NCBI GenBank assembly: GCA_029237695.1
Contig: CM055279.1
Span: 19,464,919-19,528,918, forward strand
Length of the DNA stretch: 64,000 nt
Direction: 5' to 3'
From: Conchocele bisecta
Lineage: Eukaryota > Mollusca > Bivalvia > Lucinida > Thyasiridae
Shown: positions 43,279 through 53,522 of the stretch, piece after piece
Layout: every line of letters begins with the position of its first letter
How positions within the stretch are numbered: the stretch's first letter is position 1
Made by a program: the position numbers and the translations under genes
The notes under the pieces: generated by a model
Told to the model about the DNA's origin: nothing
Database searches by the model: none
What the model saw: only the letters and a program-made list of their open reading frames with translations

Positions 43279-43896
43279 TCACAATGGTGCTGTAACATTT
43301 CTTCCGACTTTATCTCCAAGTTTTTCCCTAAATTTATCCCAATCAGTACACTCAATCTCGGGCATGGTGGCGCGTGCCTTGATTCTTATATCATTTTTTA
43401 ATTTTTCATATCTCCGCATTTCTTCCACCACGGATTCAAATTCTAAATTTGATATTTTCTTATCAGCCAACGCTTTGGACACCATAACGTCGATGATATT
43501 TTTCTTAGACCTGGCGAGAACGGATATTCTATCATGTTTTCTACATTTTTTCTCGAGTTTTCCACCCGACGCCCTAATTACCATACACAACAACCCAGAA
43601 ACGGCCGACACCGCACATAAAATCCCCGCTACGGGAACCGTTATAATGGTGGATATAGTTGCAGCTGTCCCCGCCCCACACAACACAGAAACACTCGCCA
43701 GAGCCGTGCTAGATACTTCAGCCATGTTCACCGCGCGCCTATATTTTTTAGCGTTTCTTTTTCTATTTGTATATTCTCTAACTAAAATATCCTGCATAGC
43801 GACGATATTATTCAACCTAAAATATGAACTTCTTTCGTTAATTGTACACAGTGTTGATGGAGTGGTATTGACAATTGGAAGCGTTGATTCGTTCAT
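43279..43896 (-). CDS. Two-TM conserved Polinton protein, 205 aa (element 2)
   Basis: Partner of 25810-26430 with the same two hydrophobic helices and KALADKKISNLEFE tail; one Phe fewer near residue 130. Open throughout. Confidence 0.82.
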   Translation of the reverse strand: MNESTLPIVNTTPSTLCTINERSSYFRLNNIVAMQDILVREYTNRKRNAKKYRRAVNMAEVSSTALASVSVLCGAGTAATISTIITVPVAGILCAVSAVSGLLCMVIRASGGKLEKKCRKHDRISVLARSKKNIIDVMVSKALADKKISNLEFESVVEEMRRYEKLKNDIRIKARATMPEIECTDWDKFREKLGDKVGRNVTAPL

Positions 43897-43933
43897 ATTT
43901 AAATTTTACAAATTTATTTCAATATATTAGTAT

Positions 43934-45846
43934 TTATAAAATAAGTTCAATTAACAACGAGACAATAGTGGAAGAACTCTCTGAGTCACCGATTTTCGTA
44001 ACAAAGTTAATAACACTACTTTGGGAAAGTCTAATTCGATCATTACCGGCGAACGAAACAATCGTCGAACTATCTCCAGAAGATTTTGTGACTCCACCCC
44101 CCCCCCGTTCTTCCCCATCTACTACAATATTTATCGCGACCGCGCCCACAGATTTACCATTAGCATTAACCGAGCAGACCGCCATTTGGATAACTTCACC
44201 CGCGGCTGTCATAGTGTATCCCCCATATTTATTACTCGCTTTGGCACCGAACGAATATTCATAGTGCCCCTCAATCAATGGGCCCCGCTTCTCAGCCCAA
44301 ACTGTTATGACACGTTTTGGCGTTTTCATTGTTTTCACTATTCCAGCAAGCGCCTTGTTTGCGTTATATGCCTCAGTACGAATCTTATAAGAGGCCTCCT
44401 CAAGAGCTTTGGTCGCGGCTATACGATCATGTTTCAGTTTATCGGAAACTTCGGTTATCTTTCCGTCTAGTTCGGTAAGTGCCGCTTCTCTGCTGAGAGA
44501 GTCCTCTAAGCGCAGCGCATCATAAGCCTCCGTAATGGTCGCCTGGTGGCCTTCTAGGGCTTTCTCAACACCCGACCGGGCCTCTTTTTGAAATTCGGTT
44601 ATTTTTCCGTCTAGTTCAGCAACCGCCGCTTCTCTGATGAGAGAGTCCTCTGAGCGCAACACCTCATAAGCCTTCGCAAGGTCCGCCTGGCGGTCTGCTC
44701 GGACTTTATGAATACCCAACCGGGCCTCCTTTCGAAATTCGGTTATTTTTTCGTATATGTCAGTAAGTGCCGCTTCTCTCTTGAGAGAGTCCTCTGAGCG
44801 TAACGCCCCATAAGCCTCCGCAATGGCCTCCTTGTTGTCTTCTCGGACCCCCCCTCAACCCCCGACCTGGTCTCTTTCAGAAATTCGGCTATTTTTTCGT
44901 CTAGTTCGGTAAGTGTCGCTTCTTTGCTGAGAGAGCCCTCTAATCGCAACGCATCATAAGCCTCCGCAATGGCCTCCGCAAGGTTCGACTGGTGGTCTTC
45001 TCGGACTTTATCAATACCCGACCGGGTCTCTTTTCGAAATTTGGTTATTTTTTTATCTACTTCAGTAAGTGCCGCTTCTCTGATGAGAGAGTCCTCTGAG
45101 CGCAACACCTCATAAGCCTTCGTAAGGTCCGCCTGGTGGTCTTCTCGTACTTTCTCAATACCCGACGTGGCCTCTTTTTGAAATTTGGTTATTTTTTTAC
45201 CTAGTTCGGTAAATGCCGCATCTCTGATGAGAGAGTCCTCTAATCGCAACGTAAGGGCCGCCTGGCGGTCGGCCCGGACTTTATCAATATCCGACCTGCT
45301 CTCTTTTCGAAATTTGGTTCTTTTTTTACCTAGTTCGTTTAGTTCAGTTTCTCTGATGAGAGAGTCCTCTGAGCGCAACACCTTATAAGCCGCCTGATCT
45401 TTCTCAATATTCGTTCGGGTCTCCTTTCGAAAATCGATATTTTACCGTCTAATTCAGTAAGTGTCGCTTCTCTGGTGAGAGAGTCCTCTAAGCGCAACGC
45501 ATCATAAGCCTCCGTAAGGTCTGCCTGGTGGTCTTCTCGGACTTTATCAAGCCCCAACCGGGCCTCTTTTCGAAATTTGGTTATTTTTTCACCTAGTTCG
45601 TTTAGTTCCGTATGCGTTTCTTCACGACTTTGTGTATTCACAGCCAGGGCATATTCTCTAAGTTGTGACAGTAGACTCTTGTGAATCTCGTCCGTGGCCC
45701 TCGATATAGATTCTATTGATCAAGGCTTTTTTTTTTTGGGTAGTTAAAAAGTCGCCCTCTGTCGGGATGAATCCCCCTTCTGCCGGTTCCAAATTCTTTG
45801 AATTTGTCACCCAATCGGAAGAACTGCCTGGTCCGTATATACTCAT
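43934..45846 (-). pseudogene. Fibre-like protein (element 2, several frameshifts)
   Basis: N-terminal peptide from 45846; a frame change in a long A/T run near 45725; more changes in the stalk near 45435, 45380, 44850 and 44735. The head region (44400-43934) is open and almost identical to element 1, apart from a GGGG expansion near 44100. Stalk repeats differ in number and order from element 1, as expected from recombination within a 144-bp tandem repeat. Confidence 0.68.
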
Positions 45847-45913
45847 TTTCAATAATGTTGATAATATATATTACGAACATGCGTTTAATTCTAAATAATT
45901 TTCTTAAAATTAA
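45847..45913 (-). promoter_or_regulatory. Penton-fibre spacer with TTAATTTTAAGAAAATTA motif (element 2)
   Basis: Inverse of the spacer at 23883-23949, with the same motif retained next to the penton stop. Confidence 0.45.
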
Positions 45914-46609
45914 TTAATTTGAAATTTCTAGAACGACCGAAATCGGGTAATCGTTCTTCAACTCTCTCCCTTTATCATCGAGAATAGAAATCTTCAACTC
46001 GTGGATGTGTCCCGATTCCAAAACTTTCATCTCGGGGTGTGGGAAGTCTAAGGTCAGGGTCTCACCATAGAAACAGTCGCTGGCGGGCACGGTTTTCAGT
46101 AATGTGCTGGGGGATCCGTCTACCGTGTTGTACGATGTGTTCACCCGATCCAGTTGCACCCTGAGAGTTTTCGTGAAGGTGAAGTCCACTGGATTATCAC
46201 CGACGTACTCACCCGGGGTAAACACTCCTTTGTTTGAGGAGTATGTCTCTAAAAACCTAAAAAAACCGAGTTGAATACCCAACCCCGGGGAGACCACTAC
46301 CTTATTATCACTGCTGATGGTCATTGTTGCGAGCCCGGTAGCATTCGATACTGTGAGGTTGATTATACCGTCAAGCTCTGAGTTGACAAAATCTTTGAGC
46401 TGTCTTATTCCCCACAGTCCGTGAGGCAGCTTTACACCTAATTGTTGTCCATCCTTCACATAGTAAAACCCTTCGCTCTTCCCCACATTCTGCCATCCAA
46501 CCGTGAAGGTGATTGATCTAAGGCCTACCCGGCGTTGTCAGCAGCAGTTGTCTATTAATTTTTGAAGTTCACAACTCCCTTTTTGAACATTAGTGATAGT
46601 AGCAAACAT
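45914..46609 (-). pseudogene. Probable penton protein (element 2, one in-frame stop)
   Basis: Starts at 46609 in the frame used by element 1; a TGA at 46538-46540 interrupts codon 24, after which the frame stays open to 45914. Residues ~40-150 (GFYYVKDGQQLGVKLPHGLW...) differ greatly from element 1, while from LDRVNTSYNTVDG on they are nearly identical. This pattern suggests recombination or diversification of one module of the protein. Confidence 0.68.
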
Positions 46610-46623
46610 AATAATATCTTTCA

Positions 46624-48078
46624 ATGGATACAAAAGCATTTAGCTTTAACTCTAATGCAAAGTATAAGGTTGGTGGTGTATACGCTCAAAAGAACACCAT
46701 TGGTTGGCTTGTGCACCCTAAAATAAGAGTCAGTTTGGGCATGGGTTTCGACACAAATTTAACTAACATATTTGAGAAATATAGGGTGACCAAGATTAGT
46801 ACGGTGGATGGGGTAAACAGATGGCGGGCAACTCCGATGCAGTTCTGGCAGAACCAACTAAATTTTGCCGTGTGGTGTGCCACAACTGGGTGTGGTGTAT
46901 CTTTCGGAGACCACATAAAACCAAGTAACAGCATGATGAGCAGTAGCTTATACAACTTTCATGTTTATTATACTATTAGAAGGATTTTGAAAGAATTACG
47001 TGTTCCACTACCTCAAGACGACGGGTGGAATCCCATTTCCAACACATACAACCGTAAGGAGTTCGAACGGATATGTGACGAATTTGGTGTGGACCCAAAC
47101 CGTGATTGGAAACAAAAAGTTTACACCAAGAACGATTCAATGGGCGACCCCTTTTTTGAAGAAGCTGGAAATGATGTAAAAGTTGTTGATGGCACATTCG
47201 ATAGCAGTACTATGAGGTACACGTCAAGTTTCCTAATACATAAAAGACCAAGTTTTTTTCTTGATATGTTCTCAGATAAAACCTACTACCAAACATATCC
47301 GGCTTCACTACACCAACCATCTAAAGTTGGAATAGCATGGAGTACATTTATATTAGATAAAAGCACTGGATTTACTCAGGCCGGGGTTACTCGCCTCAAC
47401 GACTCCATTTGTACATATGTGTGGGCTATACTAGGTGCACAAAAACAAACTCGCAGTTCTATAATAGGATTCGGAACGGCGTTTGACGCGCAAAAACAGT
47501 TCTAGGTACTTGTTGAGGACGCCATCTCAGCTAAGGTGGACCTGGAGAAGGCGATCCAGAATTATCAAGACGTTTTGCAGACTGCCAGCACCCCAGTGGA
47601 CTATGTATTTGGAATAGGTCTTTATATGGCGCCGAGCAATATGATACTACGAGACGACCCGGTTGATGGTTACAATAATCAGATCGTAATCGCCACCGCC
47701 AATCAAAAAATCGGTCACAACGGTAACGTGAACACGGATATCATCAAGCGCACCCCCAACATGATCGGGTTCAACAGTGTTGAGGGAACCGATTTCATAA
47801 AACGCCCAAAACACAAAATGGATACACATCCCTCAACACAATCGAACTCAGTACCCCCAATTAGTAAATTGGATACACATCCCTCAACACAATCGAACCC
47901 AGTACCCCCAATTAGTAAATTGGATGCACCATCGAATTCCATCAACAGACCAATCGCGATTGGAGAAACACCAATCAATCACAGATTGGGTGAAATTGGA
48001 AGCACAACACACGAGGAGGAGAAATTAGGGCTCGTCGTCGCACTCGTGGCGATCGGATTATTTGCGCTTTGGTTTTAG
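46624..48078 (+). pseudogene. Gene X: tail-anchored Polinton protein (element 2, one in-frame TAG)
   Basis: A 485-codon frame broken only by TAG at 47503-47505, within the conserved QKQF...VLVEDA region. Parts: N-terminal MDTKAFSFNSNAKYKVGGVY; central SSSLYNFHVYYTIRRILKEL; an Asp/Arg-rich FERICDEFGVDPNRDW segment; TPVDYVFGIGLYM; two tandem 17-residue linker repeats (DTHPSTQSN...) each containing a CCAAT...ATTGG palindrome; and a TM anchor at the extreme C-terminus. Divergent to the penton gene (14 bp) and overlapping the convergent coiled-coil gene by 21 bp. Function unknown; a virion surface or membrane role is a guess. Confidence 0.72.
47820..47922 (+). repeat. 51-bp coding tandem duplication with palindromes
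   Basis: Two units of GATACACATCCCTCAACACA...CCAATTAGTAAATTGG encode the 17-residue linker repeat of gene X. Element 1 has only one. Confidence 0.85.
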
Positions 48079-49350
48079 GAACTCTCTGGCGAAGAATAGT
48101 AGGAGACCGGCGATTGCCACGATTAAAGCCCAAGTATTTTTGGCTAGCCATCCGGCCGTTTTTGATAATATAGATAGCAAGTAAGAAACGATACTTCCGA
48201 TCAGTCCAGGTAGTGCGGCAACCGCCTTTTCGGCTAATTTAGCCAGGAGACTGGCGAGGGCTTTTAGTTGTTTTTTTACCCACTCCTTGGCTCCGCCTGA
48301 TGGCGCGGGTGCTGGTGCGGGTGCTGGTGCTGGTGCGGGTGCTGGTGCGGCACCACCAGTGAAAGCTAGAACTATGGTCGATATAGTCATGCTGATAGCA
48401 ACGAGGATGCTTGCTATCGTGATGCCCTGTTCTCTGAACAGAGTGCGAAGACGCTCACCGAGTGTCGTCTCCTCGTTCAGGACCCTCGAGATTGTTTCGC
48501 GGATCCGACTTATTTGGGTGCGGAGTGTCTCACGGTTAGTAGATGCAGCCTCCAAGCGAGCTTCTCTTTGATACCGCAACGACCGCAGGCGTTCGGTGAT
48601 CCGCTCGGTAGATTCGCTATCGCCACCGGCTTCCTCCAGTTTTCTTTCTTCTAGCGCGATATGTTCATCCAGCGACGAGAGTTTGGCGAGGTTACGGACC
48701 AGTTCGCCCCGGACCGTTTGCATAACCTTATCGAGTCCCCGGAGTTCGCGAAGAGGTAACGATGGGTCATCGTCGAGTATTTCGTTTTCGCCGAACGTGG
48801 TCTCCATCGTGTTAATAGCGTCGGTGGCTACTCGAGGGAGTTCGCTGAGCTCAACAGTTTCTATATCGGCGGCCGTTTTCGCCATCGTTTCGTCGGTAGA
48901 CTGTAGGGCCTCTACAGCGCGGGTAGGCATACTTGTTTTACTACGCGTCCAATCTGGAAATCCTAGTTCGCTCCTTATGATTTCACCACCGCCCCGGTAT
49001 CCGGCAATGGTGCTCATCGCTAGGGGTTTACCGGTCATCGTGTTGACGATCGGGACATTTGATGCTTTTAGTCGCAATCTACCGTTCAGATCCAATTCGA
49101 ACTTGGAGTAATCGCGACCGACAGATGGGACCACACCTTTTTCTGCCAAACTGTTGTAGTAGTCGTCTACAGCTCCATCAAGTAATTCCCGACTTTGACT
49201 AGCGCCACCTAATTCCCCCGATTGGATTGGAACTGGAGGCTGTATCAAGGGCGTTTCGTCATTATAATCATCTATGTCATAATCATCCTCATCCGCATCG
49301 ACGTAATCGTCTCTGCCGATTTCATACATGTCATTATCGTAATCAGCCAT
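48058..49350 (-). CDS. Coiled-coil / Pro-Ala / TM protein, 430 aa, intact
   Basis: Acidic N-terminus (residues 1-40, Asp/Tyr-rich), a variable domain (~45-150) unlike element 1, coiled coil (~165-300, with DKVMQTVRGELVRNLAKL and EEAGGDSESTERITERLRSL), a TM helix (~305-325, SILVAISMTISTIVLAF), an (AP)n linker (~330-346), and a C-terminus with amphipathic and hydrophobic helices (LPGLIGSIVSYLLSIL; TWALIVAIAGLLLFFAREFL). I recognise the C-terminus from other animal Polintons. A membrane-active or scaffold role in the virion is inference. The start is preceded by AATTAATTTTAAGAAAT. Confidence 0.75.
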   Translation of the reverse strand: MADYDNDMYEIGRDDYVDADEDDYDIDDYNDETPLIQPPVPIQSGELGGASQSRELLDGAVDDYYNSLAEKGVVPSVGRDYSKFELDLNGRLRLKASNVPIVNTMTGKPLAMSTIAGYRGGGEIIRSELGFPDWTRSKTSMPTRAVEALQSTDETMAKTAADIETVELSELPRVATDAINTMETTFGENEILDDDPSLPLRELRGLDKVMQTVRGELVRNLAKLSSLDEHIALEERKLEEAGGDSESTERITERLRSLRYQREARLEAASTNRETLRTQISRIRETISRVLNEETTLGERLRTLFREQGITIASILVAISMTISTIVLAFTGGAAPAPAPAPAPAPAPAPSGGAKEWVKKQLKALASLLAKLAEKAVAALPGLIGSIVSYLLSILSKTAGWLAKNTWALIVAIAGLLLFFAREFLKPKRK

Positions 49351-49419
49351 ATTAATTTCTTAAAATTAATTATGTATTAAAGACAAAACCATAAGGGTTT
49401 AATATAGTTTCACTAAATT

Positions 49420-50715
49420 ATGTCTTCGAGTCAATACGGTCGCAAACTCAATCCATACCGCAGACTGCGTGAGCCCCTCGGGGCAAAAGGCGTGAGACAG
49501 AGTGTCGTTATTACGAACAACCCATCGACGATCGACCAGAACCAGCAGCTCTTGGTCCGCTTCCCCAACCTCGGAGCTAACGACGTCATTGTGCCGGGTA
49601 CTGTTCGCCTCGCTTTCACTATTTCGCTGACGTCGACGGACGAGGACCGAACCGTCGTTCAGAACCTTGGTCGCGCCATCGTCAAGAAGACCATGATAAA
49701 GATTTCTGGTAATGAGGTGATGTCGATCGACGACAGCGACGTCTACCATTGTTATCAGGACCTATGGAAGACGGCGCAAGAGCGCGAAAACGCTGTCTAT
49801 CAGGGTATTGACACCAGCAAAAATAAGAACGTAACCAAACTTAGAATCGGGGCTGGTAACAAGGTAGATAACAACGCGAGTGACAATGCGGTCGCGGGCG
49901 CTTACGGCAACCGCTTCTACATCCCGCTCGACTTTGAGTTGCTGGAGAGTCACATGCCCTACTATCAGAGCGCTTTGGCTGACCGCCTCGAATACGAACT
50001 AACGTTCAACGACTACGGCCGAGTTCTCATAGCCAGCGACATGTTATCGACGTATACGATCGATAATGTTTCGCTGGAGTACGACATGGTCACGATGCCC
50101 GAACTCGCGCGATTGATCAGAACCCAGTACGCCGGGCGCGTTGCCATACTTTACGACCGAGTTCTTCGCCATCGCAAGATGACGAAAGATAAAGGCGACA
50201 CATTGTTGAATATTAACGTCAACGTACCCGCCCGCTCGATGAAAGGTATAATGATGTTGTTCGAGGATGCTCGGTTCGCGTTCGGTGCTAGAAAAACCGA
50301 CAAATTATATAACCCCAAAATCACGAAGGTAGAGGTGACGATCGAGGGAGTTCCCAATCAACTCTACAGCGCGGGTCTTCGCGCGCACCGCAGTGGGGAC
50401 GAAGTAAAAAAGCAGTTTGCTGCCGGCTCTAAGCGCTCTCCGGAGGTTGCAGCGGTTGCCAAAGACCTGCATCTCTCGGCCGTCTCCCTCGCGGAGTTCC
50501 TGAATACCAAATACGCGTTATGGCTAGACATGCGAGCCAGCGACGACGACCAAATACACGGCAGCGGACGCCAAGTTGAGAACGCTAGCGAGGGTGTGAC
50601 GATCCAGATAACCAAAGAGGCGGACGGAGCCGGGCCATTGAACGTGTACTTATATATAATTACAGACGCACAACTCAACATCGAAGATGGCCGATACGTC
50701 TCAGCACTCTATTGA
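49420..50715 (+). CDS. Major capsid protein (Polinton double jelly-roll type), 431 aa, intact
   Basis: Starts MSSSQYGRKLNPYRRLREPL and ends EDGRYVSALY. Predicted mostly beta, no TM, no low complexity. Length, position beside the packaging ATPase and sequence character (for example FYIPLDFELLESHMPYYQSA and YAGRVAILYDRVLRHRKMTK) match the Polinton/adintovirus MCP (hexon) family. It would form the icosahedral shell with the penton. Its 3' end overlaps the ATPase start by 29 bp. The element 1 copy is frameshifted, so this is the only open MCP in the window. Confidence 0.85.
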   Translation: MSSSQYGRKLNPYRRLREPLGAKGVRQSVVITNNPSTIDQNQQLLVRFPNLGANDVIVPGTVRLAFTISLTSTDEDRTVVQNLGRAIVKKTMIKISGNEVMSIDDSDVYHCYQDLWKTAQERENAVYQGIDTSKNKNVTKLRIGAGNKVDNNASDNAVAGAYGNRFYIPLDFELLESHMPYYQSALADRLEYELTFNDYGRVLIASDMLSTYTIDNVSLEYDMVTMPELARLIRTQYAGRVAILYDRVLRHRKMTKDKGDTLLNINVNVPARSMKGIMMLFEDARFAFGARKTDKLYNPKITKVEVTIEGVPNQLYSAGLRAHRSGDEVKKQFAAGSKRSPEVAAVAKDLHLSAVSLAEFLNTKYALWLDMRASDDDQIHGSGRQVENASEGVTIQITKEADGAGPLNVYLYIITDAQLNIEDGRYVSALY

Positions 50716-51469
50716 TTTAATAAAAAAATCATCTAACGATTTATTAATTAATAATTTTAAAAAATTGAAAAAATTAAGAAAATTAGCAATCATTCTAACG
50801 ATTTATTAATTAATAAATTTGATAATTCTAAAGAATTAATTAAGAAAATTAGCAATCAATACCAATTCACGATTGGAGATGCCCACTCTGCCATAATATG
50901 TGGGCAGACAGGATGTGGAAAAACGGTTTTCATCCTCGACTTGCTCGAGGAGTCCTACCGCGATGCCTTTCGTCACATTGTGATCCTGTGTCCCACTGTG
51001 CGGCACAACGATACTTATCAGCGGCGAACGTGGATATGGACCGACCCTGAGGTATACGTTATTGACCCCGGTGATAGGCTTCACGATTGGTTGCGTGGTT
51101 TATACCAAAGATTCCAGGGTGAGCCCACCCTATACGTGATTGACGATTGCTCGGCCAAGGCGGCGATGACCAAAAAGAAGGACATGCTCTCCGAGCTCGC
51201 ATTTTGTGGCCGCCATGCTAGGCAAAGCGTATGGATATCCACTCAAAAGTACAACGCCGTCCTCAAGGATCTGCGCGAGCAAACGAAATGGGTCGCCCTC
51301 TTTCACTGCAAGAACCGAGACTCATTCGATGACTGTCTTCGAGAGAATGACGTTATCCCAACGCGCGAGGAGCGCCTGGAGGTTCGACAGATGCTTTCGG
51401 AAACTAAGCACGCCAAGCTTTTTGCTAAAGACTGATCAACCAACTGCTTACGAAGTTATCAATTAATTT
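50687..51469 (+). pseudogene. FtsK/HerA-type packaging ATPase, element 2 (N-terminal frameshift)
   Basis: ATG at 50687; the frame is lost in the repeated AT-rich segment near 50757-50775, before Walker A (GQTGCGKT, around 50908). From there to 51435 the reading frame is open, with Walker B LYVIDDCS, WISTQKYN and a C-terminal VIPTREERLEVRQMLSETK. The C-terminal end differs between copies because of a T-run length change near 51420. Confidence 0.88.
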
Positions 51470-51484
51470 TATAATTAATTAGCA

Positions 51485-51602
51485 ATTACTGAACAAATGC
51501 TGAACAATTCTGAACAATGCTTAGCAATTGCTGAACAATGCTGAACAAATGCTTAACAAATGTTGAACAAATGCTGAACAATGGTTAACAATGTTAACAA
51601 TT
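51485..51602. repeat. Minisatellite of ~11-bp ATGCTGAACAA units (element 2)
   Basis: About ten degenerate units; counterpart of 18110-18200 with different unit number and order. Confidence 0.8.
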
Positions 51603-51721
51603 TGGTGCTCCGCTGCGAGCTTTGTTGCGAGCATAATGGTGATCATAAGTATCGGGTGGTGCGCTTGCCAATATGTTAAGTGATGAGACTTGTTAGAATA
51701 GTTAAATTAATTTTAAGAAAA

Positions 51722-52369
51722 ATGAACTGCGACGAACTTCTCGATCAGCTAATAGAAGAAACCTCAACTCCGACTGCCAACATAGATAATGATCCGACAG
51801 AGCAATCGGAATCAACTCCAACGGCGGTTGGTATTGGGTTGAGTGCAACGACTCCGAATGAAAATGAAAATGCGGCGCGACGAGAGCGGCTAGCTGCGCT
51901 GGTTGCTGGGGGACAATCGGAGCATTATCTCGGTAGGCGTATCTCAGTTTTTCAGGTGGATAAGATGTCAGATGCGGAGATCGATAAAATGTATGCGCGA
52001 TACGAATCCAAATTGGGAGCGGAGATGACAAAAACTCTCGGATCGGCGGCTATTCATTTGTACGCAACCGCCGTTAGTATACTTCTCCCTATACCAAACA
52101 CCGCGGGATTGATTGACGATCTAGAGACTGACCCTTTTATAGGTCACACTCTTAGAACAGCCTGCTGCTCAATTTATCACAGGTTTGGAATGTACTTAGC
52201 CCCGCTGACAACCGCGTTGACCACGGGTAAACACTGTCAATTTGGACATATATGCCCACGAACTATAAGCCCTGAAAATGATGACACAAGACACACCCGC
52301 GAGAGTGACGGAGTTGAACCCGATTGCTCCAACCCAATCGAACCCGAGTGTTACTCCGCCACTGGATGA
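51722..52369 (+). CDS. Conserved ~215-aa Polinton protein, intact
   Basis: Start at 51722 chosen because AATTAATTTTAAGAAAA abuts it. An acidic N-terminus and Thr/Asn-rich linker (with a CCAACGGCGGTTGG palindrome at 51818-51831) lead into a conserved core, LGRRISVFQVDKMSDAEIDK to RTACCSIYHRFGMYLAPLTT. The core is shared with many animal Polintons; function unknown. Its last 92 bp overlap the start of the next gene in another frame. Confidence 0.78.
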   Translation: MNCDELLDQLIEETSTPTANIDNDPTEQSESTPTAVGIGLSATTPNENENAARRERLAALVAGGQSEHYLGRRISVFQVDKMSDAEIDKMYARYESKLGAEMTKTLGSAAIHLYATAVSILLPIPNTAGLIDDLETDPFIGHTLRTACCSIYHRFGMYLAPLTTALTTGKHCQFGHICPRTISPENDDTRHTRESDGVEPDCSNPIEPECYSATG

Positions 52370-52808
52370 CATACCGCATATAAAAAATCCCAAAAGACAG
52401 GCAGCTGGGCGGGCGGCGGCTGCCACCCGAAAAGTTAAACAAGATAAAATACTCGCCGAGCTTCGAGAGGCTAAACTCCAATCGAGATTGGGGTTGCAAT
52501 CGGGGACGGAGACAGCAAAACATCTGAAGACAGAGTTTAGTACAACCCCAATTCACGAATTGGAAGCACACTCAACACCCAATATCAACCGCCGTTGGAG
52601 TTGGGCGAATCCGATTGAACACAAATTCGTGAATTGGAGTTGGGTTGTTGGTGGTGGTCTGGCAGTTGTTGGTGCCCTGTGCGTGTGGAAATACCCCATA
52701 TTATCGAAAAAACAACCAGCCAGTGTTCAGAAGAAAGTTACGAAACACCAATCGCGATTGGATGCGCCCCATTTAAACATTGATCGCGACCCCTTTTATA
52801 TGCAATAA
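52278..52808 (+). CDS. TM/linker Polinton protein, 176 aa, intact
   Basis: N-terminal NPKRQAAGRAAAATRKVKQD segment, then a variable linker encoded by several CCAAT...ATTGG palindromes (52478-52491, 52548-52563, ~52590-52640, 52748-52761), one TM helix (WSWVVGGGLAVVGALCVW) and a basic tail. Longer than the element 1 copy mainly through linker sequence. Its stop overlaps the ATG of the 77-aa gene by one base (TAATG). Confidence 0.75.
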   Translation: MMTQDTPARVTELNPIAPTQSNPSVTPPLDDIPHIKNPKRQAAGRAAAATRKVKQDKILAELREAKLQSRLGLQSGTETAKHLKTEFSTTPIHELEAHSTPNINRRWSWANPIEHKFVNWSWVVGGGLAVVGALCVWKYPILSKKQPASVQKKVTKHQSRLDAPHLNIDRDPFYMQ

Positions 52809-53041
52809 TGGCTGAACAAGACGGTAAAATGTTGGTGAATGCGCTTTATCACGCCGTGGTGATATCGGGTTTCAGTATCGGGTATGCTCGACTATCAAAG
52901 ATGGCCCTAGGAGAATCCGCTCCCAAATTGGACTTTACTGTGAGAGACGTAGGGCTCGCGACCTTAGATGTAGCGGCCGCAGTTTGGACCCGAGATTATC
53001 TAGTTAAAGCTGGAATTCTACCAGTTAATATATGGAAATAA
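52808..53041 (+). CDS. 77-aa conserved Polinton protein (element 2)
   Basis: Partner of 16693-16926 with PKLDFTVRDVGLATLD; open; TAA is immediately followed by the next ATG. Confidence 0.82.
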   Translation: MAEQDGKMLVNALYHAVVISGFSIGYARLSKMALGESAPKLDFTVRDVGLATLDVAAAVWTRDYLVKAGILPVNIWK

Positions 53042-53473
53042 ATGGCTTCAATCGCAATAATGATAGGTGGTGCGCTCTTAAACGCATTTGCGTTCACCGG
53101 CAGCAACTTTCTATTCTCTAAACTACAAAACTCGAACTCGGATAAGGAGAATACGCGTCACGATTTAGCTGTAGAACAATTCAATAGTGCAAAGGAAGCA
53201 TGGTCGGAAAAACAAACCGCCCATCTTGACTGGGTCAATGAAGAGCTTCGCCGCGAAAATCACGCCGCACAAACTTTTCAGAACGTTGAAGAAGCCAACC
53301 GCGATTACGCGCTGGCATATCCGCAGAAAAGTCTCGCGCCGCTGGATCGCGAGCCCCAACTTTCAGATTTCTATGTACCGTCAGAGGCCCAAAAAGACCG
53401 CGAGATCGCGTTCATCGTCGTGGGAATGGGTGTGGTGGGTCTCGTCGGCTACTATATTCAATCGAGATTTTAA
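53042..53473 (+). CDS. Two-TM Polinton protein, 143 aa (element 2)
   Basis: Partner of 16261-16692. Hydrophobic N-terminus, charged helix and C-terminal TM; a handful of substitutions, no breaks. Confidence 0.85.
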   Translation: MASIAIMIGGALLNAFAFTGSNFLFSKLQNSNSDKENTRHDLAVEQFNSAKEAWSEKQTAHLDWVNEELRRENHAAQTFQNVEEANRDYALAYPQKSLAPLDREPQLSDFYVPSEAQKDREIAFIVVGMGVVGLVGYYIQSRF

Positions 53474-53522
53474 ATTAATTATTTTAAATAACTTTTTTTT
53501 ATAAATATATATATATAGAACG

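Noticed and set aside
43364..43930. Hydrophobic frame opposite the two-TM 205-aa gene
   Set aside because: Antisense shadow; the plus/minus pair is also present in element 1, but only the annotated strand has a recognised conserved pattern.
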